From positions 320,001 through 384,000 of the forward strand of contig NZ_CP059221.1 of the NCBI RefSeq assembly GCF_014252375.1: a stretch of 64,000 bases of DNA, read 5' to 3'. This document shows, piece by piece, positions 28,843 through 38,663 of this stretch (the first letter of the stretch is position 1; each line of letters opens with the position of its first letter). The stretch comes from Blattabacterium cuenoti (GTDB lineage: Bacteria; Bacteroidota; Bacteroidia; Flavobacteriales; Blattabacteriaceae). Both the position numbers and the translations under genes were made by a program. The notes beneath the pieces were generated by a model. The model was not told the origin of the DNA. It did not search any database and was given only the letters and a program-made list of their open reading frames with translations.

Positions 28843-29724
28843 CTAATATCCAATATTTATAGAATGTATAAAAGTAATTATTACCATTATTTTTAATTCA
28901 AGTGATAATTTTTTTTTATTTGTATAATAAATTATATTATTAATATGTTTTAATAAGATAATTAATATTATAATAAATATAATCCATTGGTATATATTCT
29001 TATTATTTTTTACAAAAAAATAAAAGCTAATAAAAATATATGTTAATATAATTAATATGTGATATAATATAGAATATTTAGTGTTTAAATAATTGGCTAT
29101 AGTTCTTTTTTTATTAAAAAGATCATTTTTTATATCTCTTATATTATTAATATTTAATACAGATATATTTAATAATCCTATAGATAAAGATATTAATATA
29201 ATATTAATTGATGGAAATTTCTTAGTAAATAAAAAATAACTACTAGTTACAGAAATAATTCCAAAAAAAATAAAAACTAATAAATCTCCTAATCCAATAA
29301 TACAACCATATGATATACCTATTGAGTAAGATATTGATGCATATATACAAATTATTAAACCAAATAAATAAAATATAAAATAAAATATATTTGATGATAA
29401 TGTTTTATATATTAGTAGTAATCCAGATATAAATGATAGTAATGAAAATATGTATATAGATTTTTTTATTTCACTTTTAGTTAAAAATCCACATTTAATA
29501 ATATTTTTTTTGAATAAAAAATTATCATATTCTTCTTCATAATCTACATAATTATTAGACAGATTTGACAAAATCTGTAAAAACATTGATGTAAATAAAC
29601 ATAATACATATGTATATATGTTATCATAATAATTTTTAACGTATAGATAAGTTGAAGTTATTCCTGATATAGATAATGGTAATGTATGGTATCTAAAAGC
29701 GTAAATCCAATATATTAATTTCAT
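28843..29724 (-). CDS. menA: 1,4-Dihydroxy-2-naphthoate polyprenyltransferase
   Basis: MenA is an integral membrane UbiA-family prenyltransferase that joins DHNA to the polyprenyl tail. The 293-aa product has eight or nine hydrophobic segments. The second Asp-rich motif is intact ([17 protein letters not shown]). The first, usually NDYxDxxxGxD, reads [11 protein letters not shown], so the first aspartate is asparagine. It overlaps menB by 4 bp (ATGA-type coupling). Its tail substrate is probably made by the ispB-like gene at 3568-4530. Confidence 0.92.
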   Translation of the reverse strand: MKLIYWIYAFRYHTLPLSISGITSTYLYVKNYYDNIYTYVLCLFTSMFLQILSNLSNNYVDYEEEYDNFLFKKNIIKCGFLTKSEIKKSIYIFSLLSFISGLLLIYKTLSSNIFYFIFYLFGLIICIYASISYSIGISYGCIIGLGDLLVFIFFGIISVTSSYFLFTKKFPSINIILISLSIGLLNISVLNINNIRDIKNDLFNKKRTIANYLNTKYSILYHILIILTYIFISFYFFVKNNKNIYQWIIFIIILIILLKHINNIIYYTNKKKLSLELKIMVIITFIHSINIGY

Positions 29725-30545
29725 ATAAATTTAGTAAACTTTTTGAAATTAGGATTTCTTTTTTCTAAAAAAGCATTTTTTCCTTCTTGAGATTCTTCCA
29801 TTAAATAAAACATTAAAGTTGCATCTCCAGCTAATTGCATTAGACCATGTTGCCCATCTAATTCTGCATTTAAACATCTTTTAATCAATCTTATAGACAT
29901 TTGACTTCTTTTTTGTATAGTTTTACACCATTTTATGGTAAATTTTTCTAATTCATTTATTTTTACTACTTTATTAATTAATCCCATATTTAAAGCTTCT
30001 TTTGCAGAATATTTTTTGCATAAAAACCACATTTCTCTTGTTTTCTTTTGTCCAATATGACGTGCTAAATAAGAACTACCAAATCCACCATCAAAAGAAC
30101 CTACTTTTGGTCCTACTTGACTAAAAAATGAATTATCAGATGCAATAGTTAAATCACATACAACATGTAATACATGGCCACCTCCTACAGAGTATCCATT
30201 AACCATTGCTATAACAGGTTTTGGTAATTCTCTTATTTTTTTATAAAAATTTAAAATATTTAATCTTGGAATTCCGTCATCTCCAAGATATCCACCCATA
30301 CCTCTAGTATTCTGATCACCACCTGAACAAAAATACTTTTTACCAACTCCTGTAATAATTAAAACATCAATATCTACATTATTTTCGCATATATTTATTG
30401 CACTTATCATTTCCTCAACTGTTTTTACACGAAATGCATTACAGAATTTAGGACGATTTATTTCTATTTTAGAAATTCCATTCCAAAATAAAAAATTTAT
30501 ATCTTCGTATTTTTTAATTGGTTTCCAATTTATTATATAATTCAT
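29721..30545 (-). CDS. menB: 1,4-Dihydroxy-2-naphthoyl-CoA synthase
   Basis: MenB is a crotonase-fold enzyme that cyclises o-succinylbenzoyl-CoA to DHNA-CoA. The 274-aa protein has the oxyanion and substrate motifs [17 protein letters not shown] and [20 protein letters not shown], plus [15 protein letters not shown], diagnostic for MenB within the crotonase family. It is the first gene of the operon menB-menA-hydrolase-menC-menE; menF, menD and menH are not in this window. It starts 41 bp from the divergent small membrane protein gene. Confidence 0.97.
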   Translation of the reverse strand: MNYIINWKPIKKYEDINFLFWNGISKIEINRPKFCNAFRVKTVEEMISAINICENNVDIDVLIITGVGKKYFCSGGDQNTRGMGGYLGDDGIPRLNILNFYKKIRELPKPVIAMVNGYSVGGGHVLHVVCDLTIASDNSFFSQVGPKVGSFDGGFGSSYLARHIGQKKTREMWFLCKKYSAKEALNMGLINKVVKINELEKFTIKWCKTIQKRSQMSIRLIKRCLNAELDGQHGLMQLAGDATLMFYLMEESQEGKNAFLEKRNPNFKKFTKFI

Positions 30546-30586
30546 AATTAATTTATTATTTTTATTAAAAAATAAATTATTTTAAT

Positions 30587-30961
30587 ATGTACAGAAATAT
30601 ATTTTCAATTATTATAGGACTATTAACTAGTATAGTTGAAATGATTTTTTTTATTATAAAAGTAAAAAATTTTTTTATAAGAAATGAATTTAAATCAACA
30701 AAAAATATTGAATTGATTTTTAATGAAAATCCCATTAAATTTTTATTTATAACAATTTTATTTTTTATAATCAGTATTTTTTCTGGATCAATGATAACTT
30801 ATTTTCTTGTTAAAAAAGCAAAGAAAGCTTATGGAATTTTAACAAAAAATATATTAATTATAATTAGTATATTTTTTGTTATGTTATATCCATTTCCAAT
30901 ATGGTTTAAAATTATGTCATTACCAATATTTATAATATTAAATAGTATTATATTAGTTTAA
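30587..30961 (+). CDS. Small membrane protein of unknown function
   Basis: A 124-aa protein with four hydrophobic segments (about 5-24, 52-75, 84-100 and 103-124). The loop after the second contains FSGSMITYFLVKKAKKAYG. This G-x-Y-x-K/A pattern is reminiscent of small conserved flavobacterial membrane proteins, but I cannot name a family or function. It is the only plus-strand gene between 26022 and 54752. It starts 41 bp from menB (divergent) and ends 10 bp from nhaD (convergent). The strong hydrophobic pattern supports a real gene. Confidence 0.65.
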   Translation: MYRNIFSIIIGLLTSIVEMIFFIIKVKNFFIRNEFKSTKNIELIFNENPIKFLFITILFFIISIFSGSMITYFLVKKAKKAYGILTKNILIIISIFFVMLYPFPIWFKIMSLPIFIILNSIILV

Positions 30962-30971
30962 CTTAAGGTAG

Positions 30972-32231
30972 TTAAGTAGTAATTAATAAATAAGTATATC
31001 CAGAAATATATCCAATAAAAGCAATCCAACTAATTTTTTTAAAGTACCAAATAAAATCTATTTTTTCTATTCCCATAGCAGCTACACCAGATGCAGAACC
31101 AATCAAAAATAAACTACCCCCAGTTCCAGAAACATAAGCTATAAAATACCATAAATTATGATTTATTGGATAATATGAAAACATAGAAATTGATGCAGCC
31201 ATCAATGGAACATTATCTATAATAGAAGATATTAAACCTAATATTAATGAAGTTATTTTCCATGAATGAAATGAATTATTTATCCATGTTGATAAATCAA
31301 ATAATAATCCTAGTGATTCTAAAGATGAAACAGATAGTAATATTCCAAAAAAAAATAAAATACTAGATAAATCTAATCTTTTAAAAATTTTATCTATGCT
31401 TTTATTAAATTTATCCTTATAGTTAATTTTACAAATTATAAGTAAAATCATAAGAGAAAACATTATTCCCATATAAGGTGGAATTCCTATAAAATTTTTA
31501 TAAATAGGAACAAGTAACATTAATAATAATCCTATTTTTAATATAAAAGATCCTTCTTTTATATCATTTTCTGATAATTTTTTTTTATCTAATTTAATAG
31601 GACCATTAAATACTGGCATATAAGATGCTATTAATGTAGAACTAATCATACATATTATAGACGGAATTAATATTTTTTTTATAAGAAAAATTGTAGTTAC
31701 TTTCTTAGATATCCACAACATAGTTGTGGTTATATCTCCAATTGGAGACCAAACTCCTCCTGCATTTGCAGATATAATAACTAAACCAATATAATATAAT
31801 CGATCTTTGTAATTATTAATAGTTTTTTTTAAAAGTGAAATTAATACTATAGTAGCTGTTAAATTATCTATTATAGCAGACAATAAAAAAGATACAATAT
31901 TTAATTTCCATAAAAAATTACGTTTTGTAGTAGAAAAAAATAATTTTTTTAAAGATTCAAACCCAAAAAATTCATCTATTACAGAAATAATAGACATTGC
32001 TCCTATAATAAAAAATAAAATTTCAGAAGTTTTTCCTAAATGGAATAATAATAAATTATATTGATTTTTTTTTATTAAAAAATTATTGAATTCATAAACT
32101 GGTAGTTTAAAAAATATAATTATTGACCAACAAATAGTAGACATTAAAATTGATGGAATAATTTTATTTAAAGAAATAAAATTTCCAAATGCAATAAATA
32201 AATATCCAAAAATAAATACTAAAACTACCAT
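30972..32231 (-). CDS. nhaD: Na+/H+ antiporter, NhaD family
   Basis: A polytopic inner-membrane sodium/proton antiporter of the ion-transporter superfamily. The 419-aa protein has about eleven hydrophobic segments and NhaD-type motifs ISANAGGVWSPIGDITTTML, LSAIIDNLTATIVLISLL, SSIIDNVPLMAASISM and GTGGSLFLIGSASGVAAMG. It follows eno by 16 bp and is the last gene of the long minus-strand array. Retention points to sodium or pH homeostasis within the host cell. Convergent to the small membrane protein gene. Confidence 0.93.
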   Translation of the reverse strand: MVVLVFIFGYLFIAFGNFISLNKIIPSILMSTICWSIIIFFKLPVYEFNNFLIKKNQYNLLLFHLGKTSEILFFIIGAMSIISVIDEFFGFESLKKLFFSTTKRNFLWKLNIVSFLLSAIIDNLTATIVLISLLKKTINNYKDRLYYIGLVIISANAGGVWSPIGDITTTMLWISKKVTTIFLIKKILIPSIICMISSTLIASYMPVFNGPIKLDKKKLSENDIKEGSFILKIGLLLMLLVPIYKNFIGIPPYMGIMFSLMILLIICKINYKDKFNKSIDKIFKRLDLSSILFFFGILLSVSSLESLGLLFDLSTWINNSFHSWKITSLILGLISSIIDNVPLMAASISMFSYYPINHNLWYFIAYVSGTGGSLFLIGSASGVAAMGIEKIDFIWYFKKISWIAFIGYISGYTYLLITT

Positions 32232-32247
32232 TTATTTTTTTAATGGA

Positions 32248-33543
32248 TTAATTAATATTTCCTTCCCATTTTGGATAGTGAGAATTTTTACCTAAATTTT
32301 CTTCAATTCTTAATAATTCATTATACTTTGATGTACGTTCAGAACGACATATAGATCCAGTTTTTATTTGTTCAATATTGAATGCAACACACAAATTTGA
32401 TATAAAAGAATCTTCTGTATCACCAGAACGATGAGATATTATATTTTTATATTTATTCGATTTTGCAAAATTAATTGTATCAATTGTTTCTGTTAGTGTA
32501 CCCACTTGATTTAATTTTATTAAAATAGAATTAGCTATTTTTTTATCAATTCCTATTTTTAATTTATTTATTTGAGTAACAAATAAATCATCACCTACTA
32601 ATTGTATTTGATCTCCAATTTCATTGGTTAACATTTTCCAACCTTTCCAATCATTTTGATCCATACCATCTTCAATAGATATAATAGGATATTTATTAAT
32701 TAAAAATGATAAATATTGTATATGTTCTTCCCTAGATTTTATAGAAGATGTTTCAGTATTTTTTTCAAATTTTGAATAGTTATATTTATTATTTTCATAA
32801 AATTCTGAAGCAGCACAATCAATTGCAATTCCAATTTCATCATATGGTTCATATCCGGAAAAATATATAGCATCTAATATGTAATTTAAAACATCTTCTG
32901 TTCCATTAAGATTTGGGGTAAATCCACCTTCATCTCCTAAACTAGTAGACAAACCTTTTTTATTTAAAATATATTTTAATTGATAAAAAATCTTGTGTAT
33001 CATTTTTAATGATTCTAATAAATTTTTTGCTTTAGTAGGAACTATCATGAATTCTTGAAAAGCTATAGGTGCATTTGAATGTTTTCCCCCATTTATTATA
33101 TTTACTAAAGGAATAGGTAACGAATGTGAATATAATCCACCTATATAATTATAAATTGGTATATTTAATTCAATAGATGCGGCTTTGGCAGCTGCTATTG
33201 ATACTGCTAAAATAGAGTTTGCTCCTAACTTTTTTTTGTTATTAGTACCATCAAGGCTTAACATTAAATTATCAATATCTATTTGATTTAATACAGATTT
33301 TCCTATCAATTCTGGAGCAATAATATTTCTGATATTATAAACAGATTTTGATACACCTTTTCCTAAAAAAAAATTATTATCTTCATCACGTAATTCAATT
33401 GCTTCATTAATTCCTTTTGATGCTCCCGATGGAACTGAAGCTCTTCCTATTACATTATTTTTTGTTATTAAATCAACTTCTACTGTTGGGTTACCTCTAG
33501 AATCTAATATTTGTCTAGCCTTAATAGATTTTATATAACTCAT
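32248..33543 (-). CDS. eno: Enolase
   Basis: Enolase dehydrates 2-phosphoglycerate to phosphoenolpyruvate. The 431-aa protein has full length and the family motifs ARQILDSRGNPTVEVDL, the catalytic loop VPSGASKG, GDEGGFTPNL, SIEDGMDQNDWKGWK and ISHRSGDTEDSFI. It lies only 5 bp downstream of rplQ at the end of the alpha operon and is probably co-transcribed with ribosomal genes. It completes lower glycolysis with pgk and gpmI. Confidence 0.98.
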   Translation of the reverse strand: MSYIKSIKARQILDSRGNPTVEVDLITKNNVIGRASVPSGASKGINEAIELRDEDNNFFLGKGVSKSVYNIRNIIAPELIGKSVLNQIDIDNLMLSLDGTNNKKKLGANSILAVSIAAAKAASIELNIPIYNYIGGLYSHSLPIPLVNIINGGKHSNAPIAFQEFMIVPTKAKNLLESLKMIHKIFYQLKYILNKKGLSTSLGDEGGFTPNLNGTEDVLNYILDAIYFSGYEPYDEIGIAIDCAASEFYENNKYNYSKFEKNTETSSIKSREEHIQYLSFLINKYPIISIEDGMDQNDWKGWKMLTNEIGDQIQLVGDDLFVTQINKLKIGIDKKIANSILIKLNQVGTLTETIDTINFAKSNKYKNIISHRSGDTEDSFISNLCVAFNIEQIKTGSICRSERTSKYNELLRIEENLGKNSHYPKWEGNIN

Positions 33544-33548
33544 TATTT

Positions 33549-33980
33549 TTATAATTTATCTATATTTTTTTTCTTTTTGCTTCTTCTTATATATTTCTTT
33601 TTTTTTGAAAAAAAAGAATTTTTATTAAAATCTACTAATTCAATAAATGATATAGAAGATTTATCACCATAACGATATCCTACTTTTAGTATTCTTGTAT
33701 ACCCTCCTTGTCGTTCTCTAACTTTTTTAAATGAATCTTTAAATAATTCAAAAACAGCCTTTTTATCTCTTAAATAAGACAATATAATTCTTCTAGAATG
33801 AATGGAATCAATTTTTGATTTAGTTATAATTGGCTCAATATATTTTCTTAATTCTTTTGCTTTTGATAAAGTTGTAAATATTCTTTTTTCTTTTATTAAA
33901 GATGATGCAATATTAGATAAAAAAGATTTTTTATGTCCATATTTTCTATTTAAAGGATTATTTTTTTTTCCGTGATTCAT
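33549..33980 (-). CDS. rplQ: 50S ribosomal protein L17
   Basis: A 143-aa protein of the large subunit located around the exit tunnel. It starts MNHGKKNNPLNRKYGHKKSF and carries SLIKEKRIFTTLSKAKELRK and RQGGYTRILKVGYRYGD, typical for L17, plus a basic C-terminal tail (KKKKYIRRSKKKK) as in many Bacteroidetes. Its start overlaps the rpoA stop by 4 bp, the usual alpha-operon order rpoA-rplQ. Confidence 0.97.
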   Translation of the reverse strand: MNHGKKNNPLNRKYGHKKSFLSNIASSLIKEKRIFTTLSKAKELRKYIEPIITKSKIDSIHSRRIILSYLRDKKAVFELFKDSFKKVRERQGGYTRILKVGYRYGDKSSISFIELVDFNKNSFFSKKKKYIRRSKKKKNIDKL

Positions 33981-35008
33981 AAAATGATCATTTTATTTTT
34001 TTTACTTTCATTTATTTTATATTCAGATGTTTTCATTCCAAAATATAAACCTTTTTCTTTCATTTTTCTTTCTAATTCCTCTAAAGATTTTTTTCCAAAA
34101 TTTCTCATTTTTAACATGGAATTTCTATTACAATTTACTAGTTCTTCTATTGTATTTATAGAAGCTAGTTTTAAACAATTTTTTGTACGAACAGAAAGAT
34201 CCATTTCTACTAATTTAGATTTTAATAAAGCACGCATTTTTGAAAATTCTTCATTATATTTTCTTTTATTTTTACTTATTTTTTCCTTATATTTTTTGTC
34301 TATTTTTTCTTTAGAAAAAATAGATAAATATTGAATTAATATTTTAGATGCCTCCATTAATGCAGATTTTGGAGAAATTGATCCATCAGTTTTTATTTCT
34401 AATAATAAATTTTCAAAATCAGTTTTTTGTCCTACTCTACAATTTTCTATTGTATATTTTACATTTTTAATAGGAGTATAAATTGAATCAATTGGAATTG
34501 TTCCTATTAAAGAACAATAATCATTATTTTTTTTATTTTCTTCTGCTGAAACATATCCTCTACCTTCTTCAATTGTAAAACTCATGTCTAAAATAACAGA
34601 TTCTTCTTTATTACAAATAACTAAATTATTATTAAGTATTTGAAATCCAGAAATAAATTTATTTAAAAGTTTTCCATTTATTGTTTTATATTTTTTTAAT
34701 GAAACATTAACTATTTCTTTTTTAACATCTGGAATTATTCTTTTTAACCTAATTTTCTTAAAATTTAATATAATCTCAGTTACATCTTCAACAACCCCAT
34801 TTATAGCAGAAAATTCATATTTTATTCCTTCTATTTTGATTGAAGTTACTGCAAATCCTTTTAATGATCCAAGTAAAACTCTTCTTAAAGAATTACCTAA
34901 TGTAATTCCATAACCTGGTTCCAAAGGTTTTAAATGAAAAATTCCTTTATAATCGGAAAATTCTGTAACTAAAATTTTATCAGGTTTAATGAAATCTAAA
35001 ATAGCCAT
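33977..35008 (-). CDS. rpoA: DNA-directed RNA polymerase subunit alpha
   Basis: The 343-aa alpha subunit nucleates RNA polymerase assembly. The N-terminal domain has PLEPGYGITLGNSLRRVLL and GVVEDVTEIILNFK; the C-terminal domain has LDLS-type helix VEMDLSVRTKNCLKLA and FGKKSLEEL. An upstream in-frame ATG (35038) would overlap rpsD; the start at 35008 (MAILDFIKPDK) matches flavobacterial RpoA and is preferred. A 15-residue K/E/N-rich tail follows the alpha-CTD. Confidence 0.97.
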   Translation of the reverse strand: MAILDFIKPDKILVTEFSDYKGIFHLKPLEPGYGITLGNSLRRVLLGSLKGFAVTSIKIEGIKYEFSAINGVVEDVTEIILNFKKIRLKRIIPDVKKEIVNVSLKKYKTINGKLLNKFISGFQILNNNLVICNKEESVILDMSFTIEEGRGYVSAEENKKNNDYCSLIGTIPIDSIYTPIKNVKYTIENCRVGQKTDFENLLLEIKTDGSISPKSALMEASKILIQYLSIFSKEKIDKKYKEKISKNKRKYNEEFSKMRALLKSKLVEMDLSVRTKNCLKLASINTIEELVNCNRNSMLKMRNFGKKSLEELERKMKEKGLYFGMKTSEYKINESKKNKMIIL

Positions 35009-35015
35009 AATTATA

Positions 35016-35618
35016 TTATTTTGAATATAATTCAACAATTAATTGTTCTTTTATATTTTCAGGTATTTGATCCCTATTTGGTATTGATATGTACTCTCCA
35101 AACATATTTTTTTCATCTAGCATTAGCCAATCAACTAAATTTAGTTTTTTATTTTCTATTGATCCTATTATTACAGGATGTTTTTTATTTTTTACTATTA
35201 TTTTATCTTTAGGTTTTAATCTAAATGAAGGAATATTTACAATACAATCATTTACAATAATATGTTTATGAGAAATTAATTGACGTGCAGATGATCTAGA
35301 AGGAGCTAAATTTAATCTAAAAACAATATTATCTAAACGACTTTCACAAAATTGTAATAATAATTCTCCTGTAATACCTCTTTTTCTTGAAGCCTCAAAA
35401 AATAGTTTCTCAAATTGACATTCTAATATACCATAAATATATTTTGTTTTTTGTTTTTCTAATAGTTGAAAAAAATATTCTGATTTTTTTCCTCTTCTTC
35501 TAGTACTAACATAATGTACTGGTAAATGTTTTCTTCTATTAAAATATTTATCTTCTCCAAAAAGACTTTCTCCAAATCTTCTAGAAATTTTTGTTTTTGG
35601 ACCTATATATCTAGCCAT
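35016..35618 (-). CDS. rpsD: 30S ribosomal protein S4
   Basis: S4 is a primary 16S-binding protein. With the start at 35618 the 200-aa protein begins MARYIGPKTKISRRFGE, as in the family; the upstream ATG at 35663 would run into rpsK. The S4 domain is clear (SRLDNIVFRLNLAPSRSSAR, QLISHKHIIVNDCIVNIPS). It lies between rpsK and rpoA in the alpha operon. Confidence 0.97.
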   Translation of the reverse strand: MARYIGPKTKISRRFGESLFGEDKYFNRRKHLPVHYVSTRRRGKKSEYFFQLLEKQKTKYIYGILECQFEKLFFEASRKRGITGELLLQFCESRLDNIVFRLNLAPSRSSARQLISHKHIIVNDCIVNIPSFRLKPKDKIIVKNKKHPVIIGSIENKKLNLVDWLMLDEKNMFGEYISIPNRDQIPENIKEQLIVELYSK

Positions 35619-35632
35619 TAAATTTAATTTTA

Positions 35633-36019
35633 TCAAACCCTTCTCCTTTTTGGAGGACGACATCCGTTATGTGGTAATGGTGTAATATCTTTTATTACAG
35701 TTATTATTATTCCAGAATTACTTAATGCTCTTATGGCTGCATCTCTACCGGCTCCTGGACCTTTTACTTTTACTTCTACTTTTTTTAATCCAGCACTTAA
35801 TCCTTTTTTTGCTACATTTTCTGCAGTAATTTGTGCTGCATATGGAGTATTTTTTTTAGATCCTTTAAAATTCATTTTTCCAGCAGAAGACCATGCAATA
35901 ACTTCACCATTTTTATTTGTTAAAGATATTATAATATTATTAAAACTAGATTGTATATGTGCTATTCCAACAGGATCAGTTAATAATAATTTTTTTTTTT
36001 TAGAGGATTTGCTATTCAT
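35633..36019 (-). CDS. rpsK: 30S ribosomal protein S11
   Basis: A 128-aa platform protein of the small subunit that contacts mRNA near the E site. Core motifs are [33 protein letters not shown] and the C-terminal [18 protein letters not shown]. Gene order rpsM-rpsK-rpsD is normal. The platform site faces the anti-Shine-Dalgarno end of 16S, which is altered here, but S11 itself looks ordinary. Confidence 0.97.
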   Translation of the reverse strand: MNSKSSKKKKLLLTDPVGIAHIQSSFNNIIISLTNKNGEVIAWSSAGKMNFKGSKKNTPYAAQITAENVAKKGLSAGLKKVEVKVKGPGAGRDAAIRALSNSGIIITVIKDITPLPHNGCRPPKRRRV

Positions 36020-36039
36020 AATTCATAATATTTAATTAT

Positions 36040-36420
36040 TTATTTTGTAATCTTCTTTCTATTTGCTACAGTCTTTTTCTTTCCTTTTCTAGTTCTACAA
36101 TTATTTTTAGTTTTTTGTCCTCTTAATGGAAGACCTTTTCTATGTCTTATACCAAGATAACAACCAATATCTATTAAACGTTTAATATTAAACTGTATTT
36201 CTGATCTTAATTCACCTTCTACTTTTATAGTATCTGATATATATTTTTGTATTTTACTTATTTCTTCATCAGACCAATCTTTAACTTTCTTATTTTTATC
36301 TATACATAAAAATTTTAATATACTTTTTGAAATATTGTTACCAATACCATAAACATAGGTTAAACCTATAACTCCTCTTTTATAAAGAGGCAAATCTACT
36401 CCTGAAATTCTTACAGACAT
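36040..36420 (-). CDS. rpsM: 30S ribosomal protein S13
   Basis: A 126-aa small-subunit head protein. It begins [20 protein letters not shown], contains [16 protein letters not shown] and [20 protein letters not shown], and ends in a basic tail. It starts 4 bp after the rpmJ stop codon. Confidence 0.97.
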   Translation of the reverse strand: MSVRISGVDLPLYKRGVIGLTYVYGIGNNISKSILKFLCIDKNKKVKDWSDEEISKIQKYISDTIKVEGELRSEIQFNIKRLIDIGCYLGIRHRKGLPLRGQKTKNNCRTRKGKKKTVANRKKITK

Positions 36421-36424
36421 AAAA

Positions 36425-36541
36425 TTATCCTTGTTTTTGTTTAAATCTAGGATTTTTTTTATTAATAATTCGTAATCTACCTTTTCTTATTACAATTATA
36501 CAATTATTTGTTCTTTTTTTTAAAGAAGTTCTTACTTTCAT
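36425..36541 (-). CDS. rpmJ: 50S ribosomal protein L36
   Basis: A 38-aa protein read from the minus strand: [20 protein letters not shown], then [18 protein letters not shown]. This matches L36 from end to end. The zinc-ligand pattern of L36 is reduced: only one cysteine (in NNC) remains, as in C-minus forms. It lies between infA and rpsM as usual and is easily missed because of its size. Confidence 0.95.
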   Translation of the reverse strand: MKVRTSLKKRTNNCIIVIRKGRLRIINKKNPRFKQKQG

Positions 36542-36547
36542 AATGTA

Positions 36548-36763
36548 TCAATATCTATAAGTTATTCTACCCCTTTCTAAATCATAAGAAGACATTTCTA
36601 ATCTAACTTTGTCTCCTGGAAGAATTTTTATATAATGCATTCTCATTTTTCCAGATATATGTGCTTTTATAATACAACCGTTTTCCAATTTTACACGAAA
36701 CATTGCGTTTGGAGAAGATTCTATTATTACACCATCTACCTCAATATGTTTTTGTTTAGTCAT
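36548..36763 (-). CDS. infA: Translation initiation factor IF-1
   Basis: A 71-aa OB-fold factor that binds the 30S A site during initiation. Conserved segments are [39 protein letters not shown] and [11 protein letters not shown]. Length is normal. It sits between secY and rpmJ, the common spc/alpha junction order. The 39-bp gap to secY is the largest in this part of the array. Confidence 0.97.
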   Translation of the reverse strand: MTKQKHIEVDGVIIESSPNAMFRVKLENGCIIKAHISGKMRMHYIKILPGDKVRLEMSSYDLERGRITYRY

Positions 36764-36802
36764 TAAAAAATATAAAATTTTGATAAAATATACATAAAAA
36801 TT

Positions 36803-38197
36803 TTATAATTTATTGTATTTAATTCCATGATTTTTCATCATTAAATCATCATAATAATAATTTAACAAATGAATCTTAACTTGTTGATAAATATCCAATA
36901 TAACTCCTACAACTATTAGTAAAGATGTACCACCATAAAATAAAGAAAAATTTTGATTTATTCCTAATCTAAAAACTAAAGATGGTAATACTGCTATAAT
37001 AGAAAGTAGTATAGCTCCAGGTATTGTTATACACGATAAAATATGATCTATATATAATATAGTTTCTTTTCCTGGTTTTACTTTTGGTATATATCCACCA
37101 TTTCTTTTTAAATCATCAGATATTTGGTTTACTGGAATAGTAATTGCTGTATAAAAAAAAGTAAAAATTATAACTAATAGAGCAATTATTAGATTATACC
37201 AAAATCCGTATACATCTTGTAAAATAAAAAAAAATTTTTTAAGTTTAGAATTTTCTATATAATTAGAAAAAGTAATAGGAAATAGTACTATAGCTTGAGA
37301 AAATATCAATGGCATTACTCCAACAGAAGTCATTTTTAATGGTATATATTGATGTTTTTTTCTAATTAATTTATCATTATAATTTTCTATGATAAATGAT
37401 TTATAATGAGATACATATTGAACCGGAATTTTTCTTATTGCTTGAATTATTATTATAGAAAATAAAATAACTAATATCCACAATATAAATTCTAAAAATA
37501 ATATAATTAATCCTTTAAATCCTAATTCTAATTTTGACGATATTTCTTTAGTTATTGCGATGGGAAATTTGGAAACTATTCCAGACATTATTATTATTGA
37601 TATTCCATTTCCTATTCCTATATTAGTTATTTTATCTCCTAACCACATAGTAAAAAATGTACCAGCAGTTAATACTATAACTCCTATAATGAAAAACATA
37701 ACTTTTCCATAAAAAGTATTTATATCAACTAAATAAACAGAATTATAAAATAAAGAAAATGGTATTAATTGTTTTGTTAGAGATATAAGATATAAAGGAG
37801 CTTGTATTAAACATATTCCTATAGTTAACCATCTTGTGATAAGACTTATATACATTCTTCCACTTTCACCTTCTTTTTGTAATCTATATAAACTAGGGAT
37901 AATTATACACATTAATTGCATTATAATAGAAGATGATATATATGGCATAATTCCTAATGCTAAAATAGATGCTCTATTAAAAGCACCTCCAGTAAAAGAA
38001 GATAAAATTTGTATTAGTCCTTTAGATTTAGAACTAAATTTTTCCATAAAAAAATTAATTCCTAATGGATCAATACCAGGAATTGGAATATATGATCCAA
38101 AACGATATATTAATAATAAACTTAATGTTAATATAATTTTTTTACGTAATTCTTTTATTGTACATATTTTATATATTTTTTTTAGAAATATATTCAT
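36803..38197 (-). CDS. secY: Protein translocase subunit SecY
   Basis: SecY forms the protein-conducting channel of the inner membrane. The 464-aa product has ten hydrophobic segments and family motifs FRFGSYIPIPGIDP-like (YRFGSYIPIPGID), GIMPYISSSIIMQL and PVNQISDDLKRNGGYIPKVKPG. It follows rplO by 15 bp. Presence with yidC shows that the Sec-dependent membrane route is maintained. Confidence 0.97.
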   Translation of the reverse strand: MNIFLKKIYKICTIKELRKKIILTLSLLLIYRFGSYIPIPGIDPLGINFFMEKFSSKSKGLIQILSSFTGGAFNRASILALGIMPYISSSIIMQLMCIIIPSLYRLQKEGESGRMYISLITRWLTIGICLIQAPLYLISLTKQLIPFSLFYNSVYLVDINTFYGKVMFFIIGVIVLTAGTFFTMWLGDKITNIGIGNGISIIIMSGIVSKFPIAITKEISSKLELGFKGLIILFLEFILWILVILFSIIIIQAIRKIPVQYVSHYKSFIIENYNDKLIRKKHQYIPLKMTSVGVMPLIFSQAIVLFPITFSNYIENSKLKKFFFILQDVYGFWYNLIIALLVIIFTFFYTAITIPVNQISDDLKRNGGYIPKVKPGKETILYIDHILSCITIPGAILLSIIAVLPSLVFRLGINQNFSLFYGGTSLLIVVGVILDIYQQVKIHLLNYYYDDLMMKNHGIKYNKL

Positions 38198-38212
38198 ATA
38201 AAATTTTTTTAT

Positions 38213-38659
38213 TTAATTTTCTAATAAAATTTCCCCACCATATTTTTCTATAGTATTTCTAGCTTTTTTACTAATTTTATTTACACGTATTTTTATTAAA
38301 TCATTTATAGTTCCTCTTCCTATTATTTTTATTGGATAGTTTTTTTTAATTATATTTTTTTTTATTAACATTTCTTTACAAAATAAATCTTTTTTATCTA
38401 TTTTTTTTTTATTTATATAATCTTGTATTGTATCCAAATTAATTTTAATAAATTTTTTTTTTGAATTATTTTTGAATCCAAATTTAGGAACTCTTCTTTG
38501 AAGAGGCATTTGTCCACCTTCAAAACCAATTTTTCTAGAAAATCCAGATCTAGATTTAGCACCTTTATGTCCTCTTCCACATGTTCCTCCTTTTCCGGAT
38601 CCTTGACCTCTTCCTAAACGTATTTTTTTTTTTTTATTTTTTTTATTAAAAATTATCAT
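38213..38659 (-). CDS. rplO: 50S ribosomal protein L15
   Basis: A 148-aa late-assembly protein. The N-terminal glycine-rich [20 protein letters not shown] and the following [18 protein letters not shown] are diagnostic. Directly upstream is rpsE with a 4-bp gap; rpmD (L30), which normally separates the two, is absent. Confidence 0.97.
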   Translation of the reverse strand: MIIFNKKNKKKKIRLGRGQGSGKGGTCGRGHKGAKSRSGFSRKIGFEGGQMPLQRRVPKFGFKNNSKKKFIKINLDTIQDYINKKKIDKKDLFCKEMLIKKNIIKKNYPIKIIGRGTINDLIKIRVNKISKKARNTIEKYGGEILLEN

Positions 38660-38663
38660 AATA

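Noticed and set aside
33972-34334. Plus-strand open frames opposite rpoA, rpsK, rpsD, rplN and other ribosomal genes
   Set aside because: They are antisense shadows rich in I/F/L with no family resemblance, lying opposite well-identified genes.
34981-35038. Upstream ATG of rpoA at 35038
   Set aside because: The extra ten residues are not found in RpoA and would overlap rpsD; MAILDF at 35008 fits.
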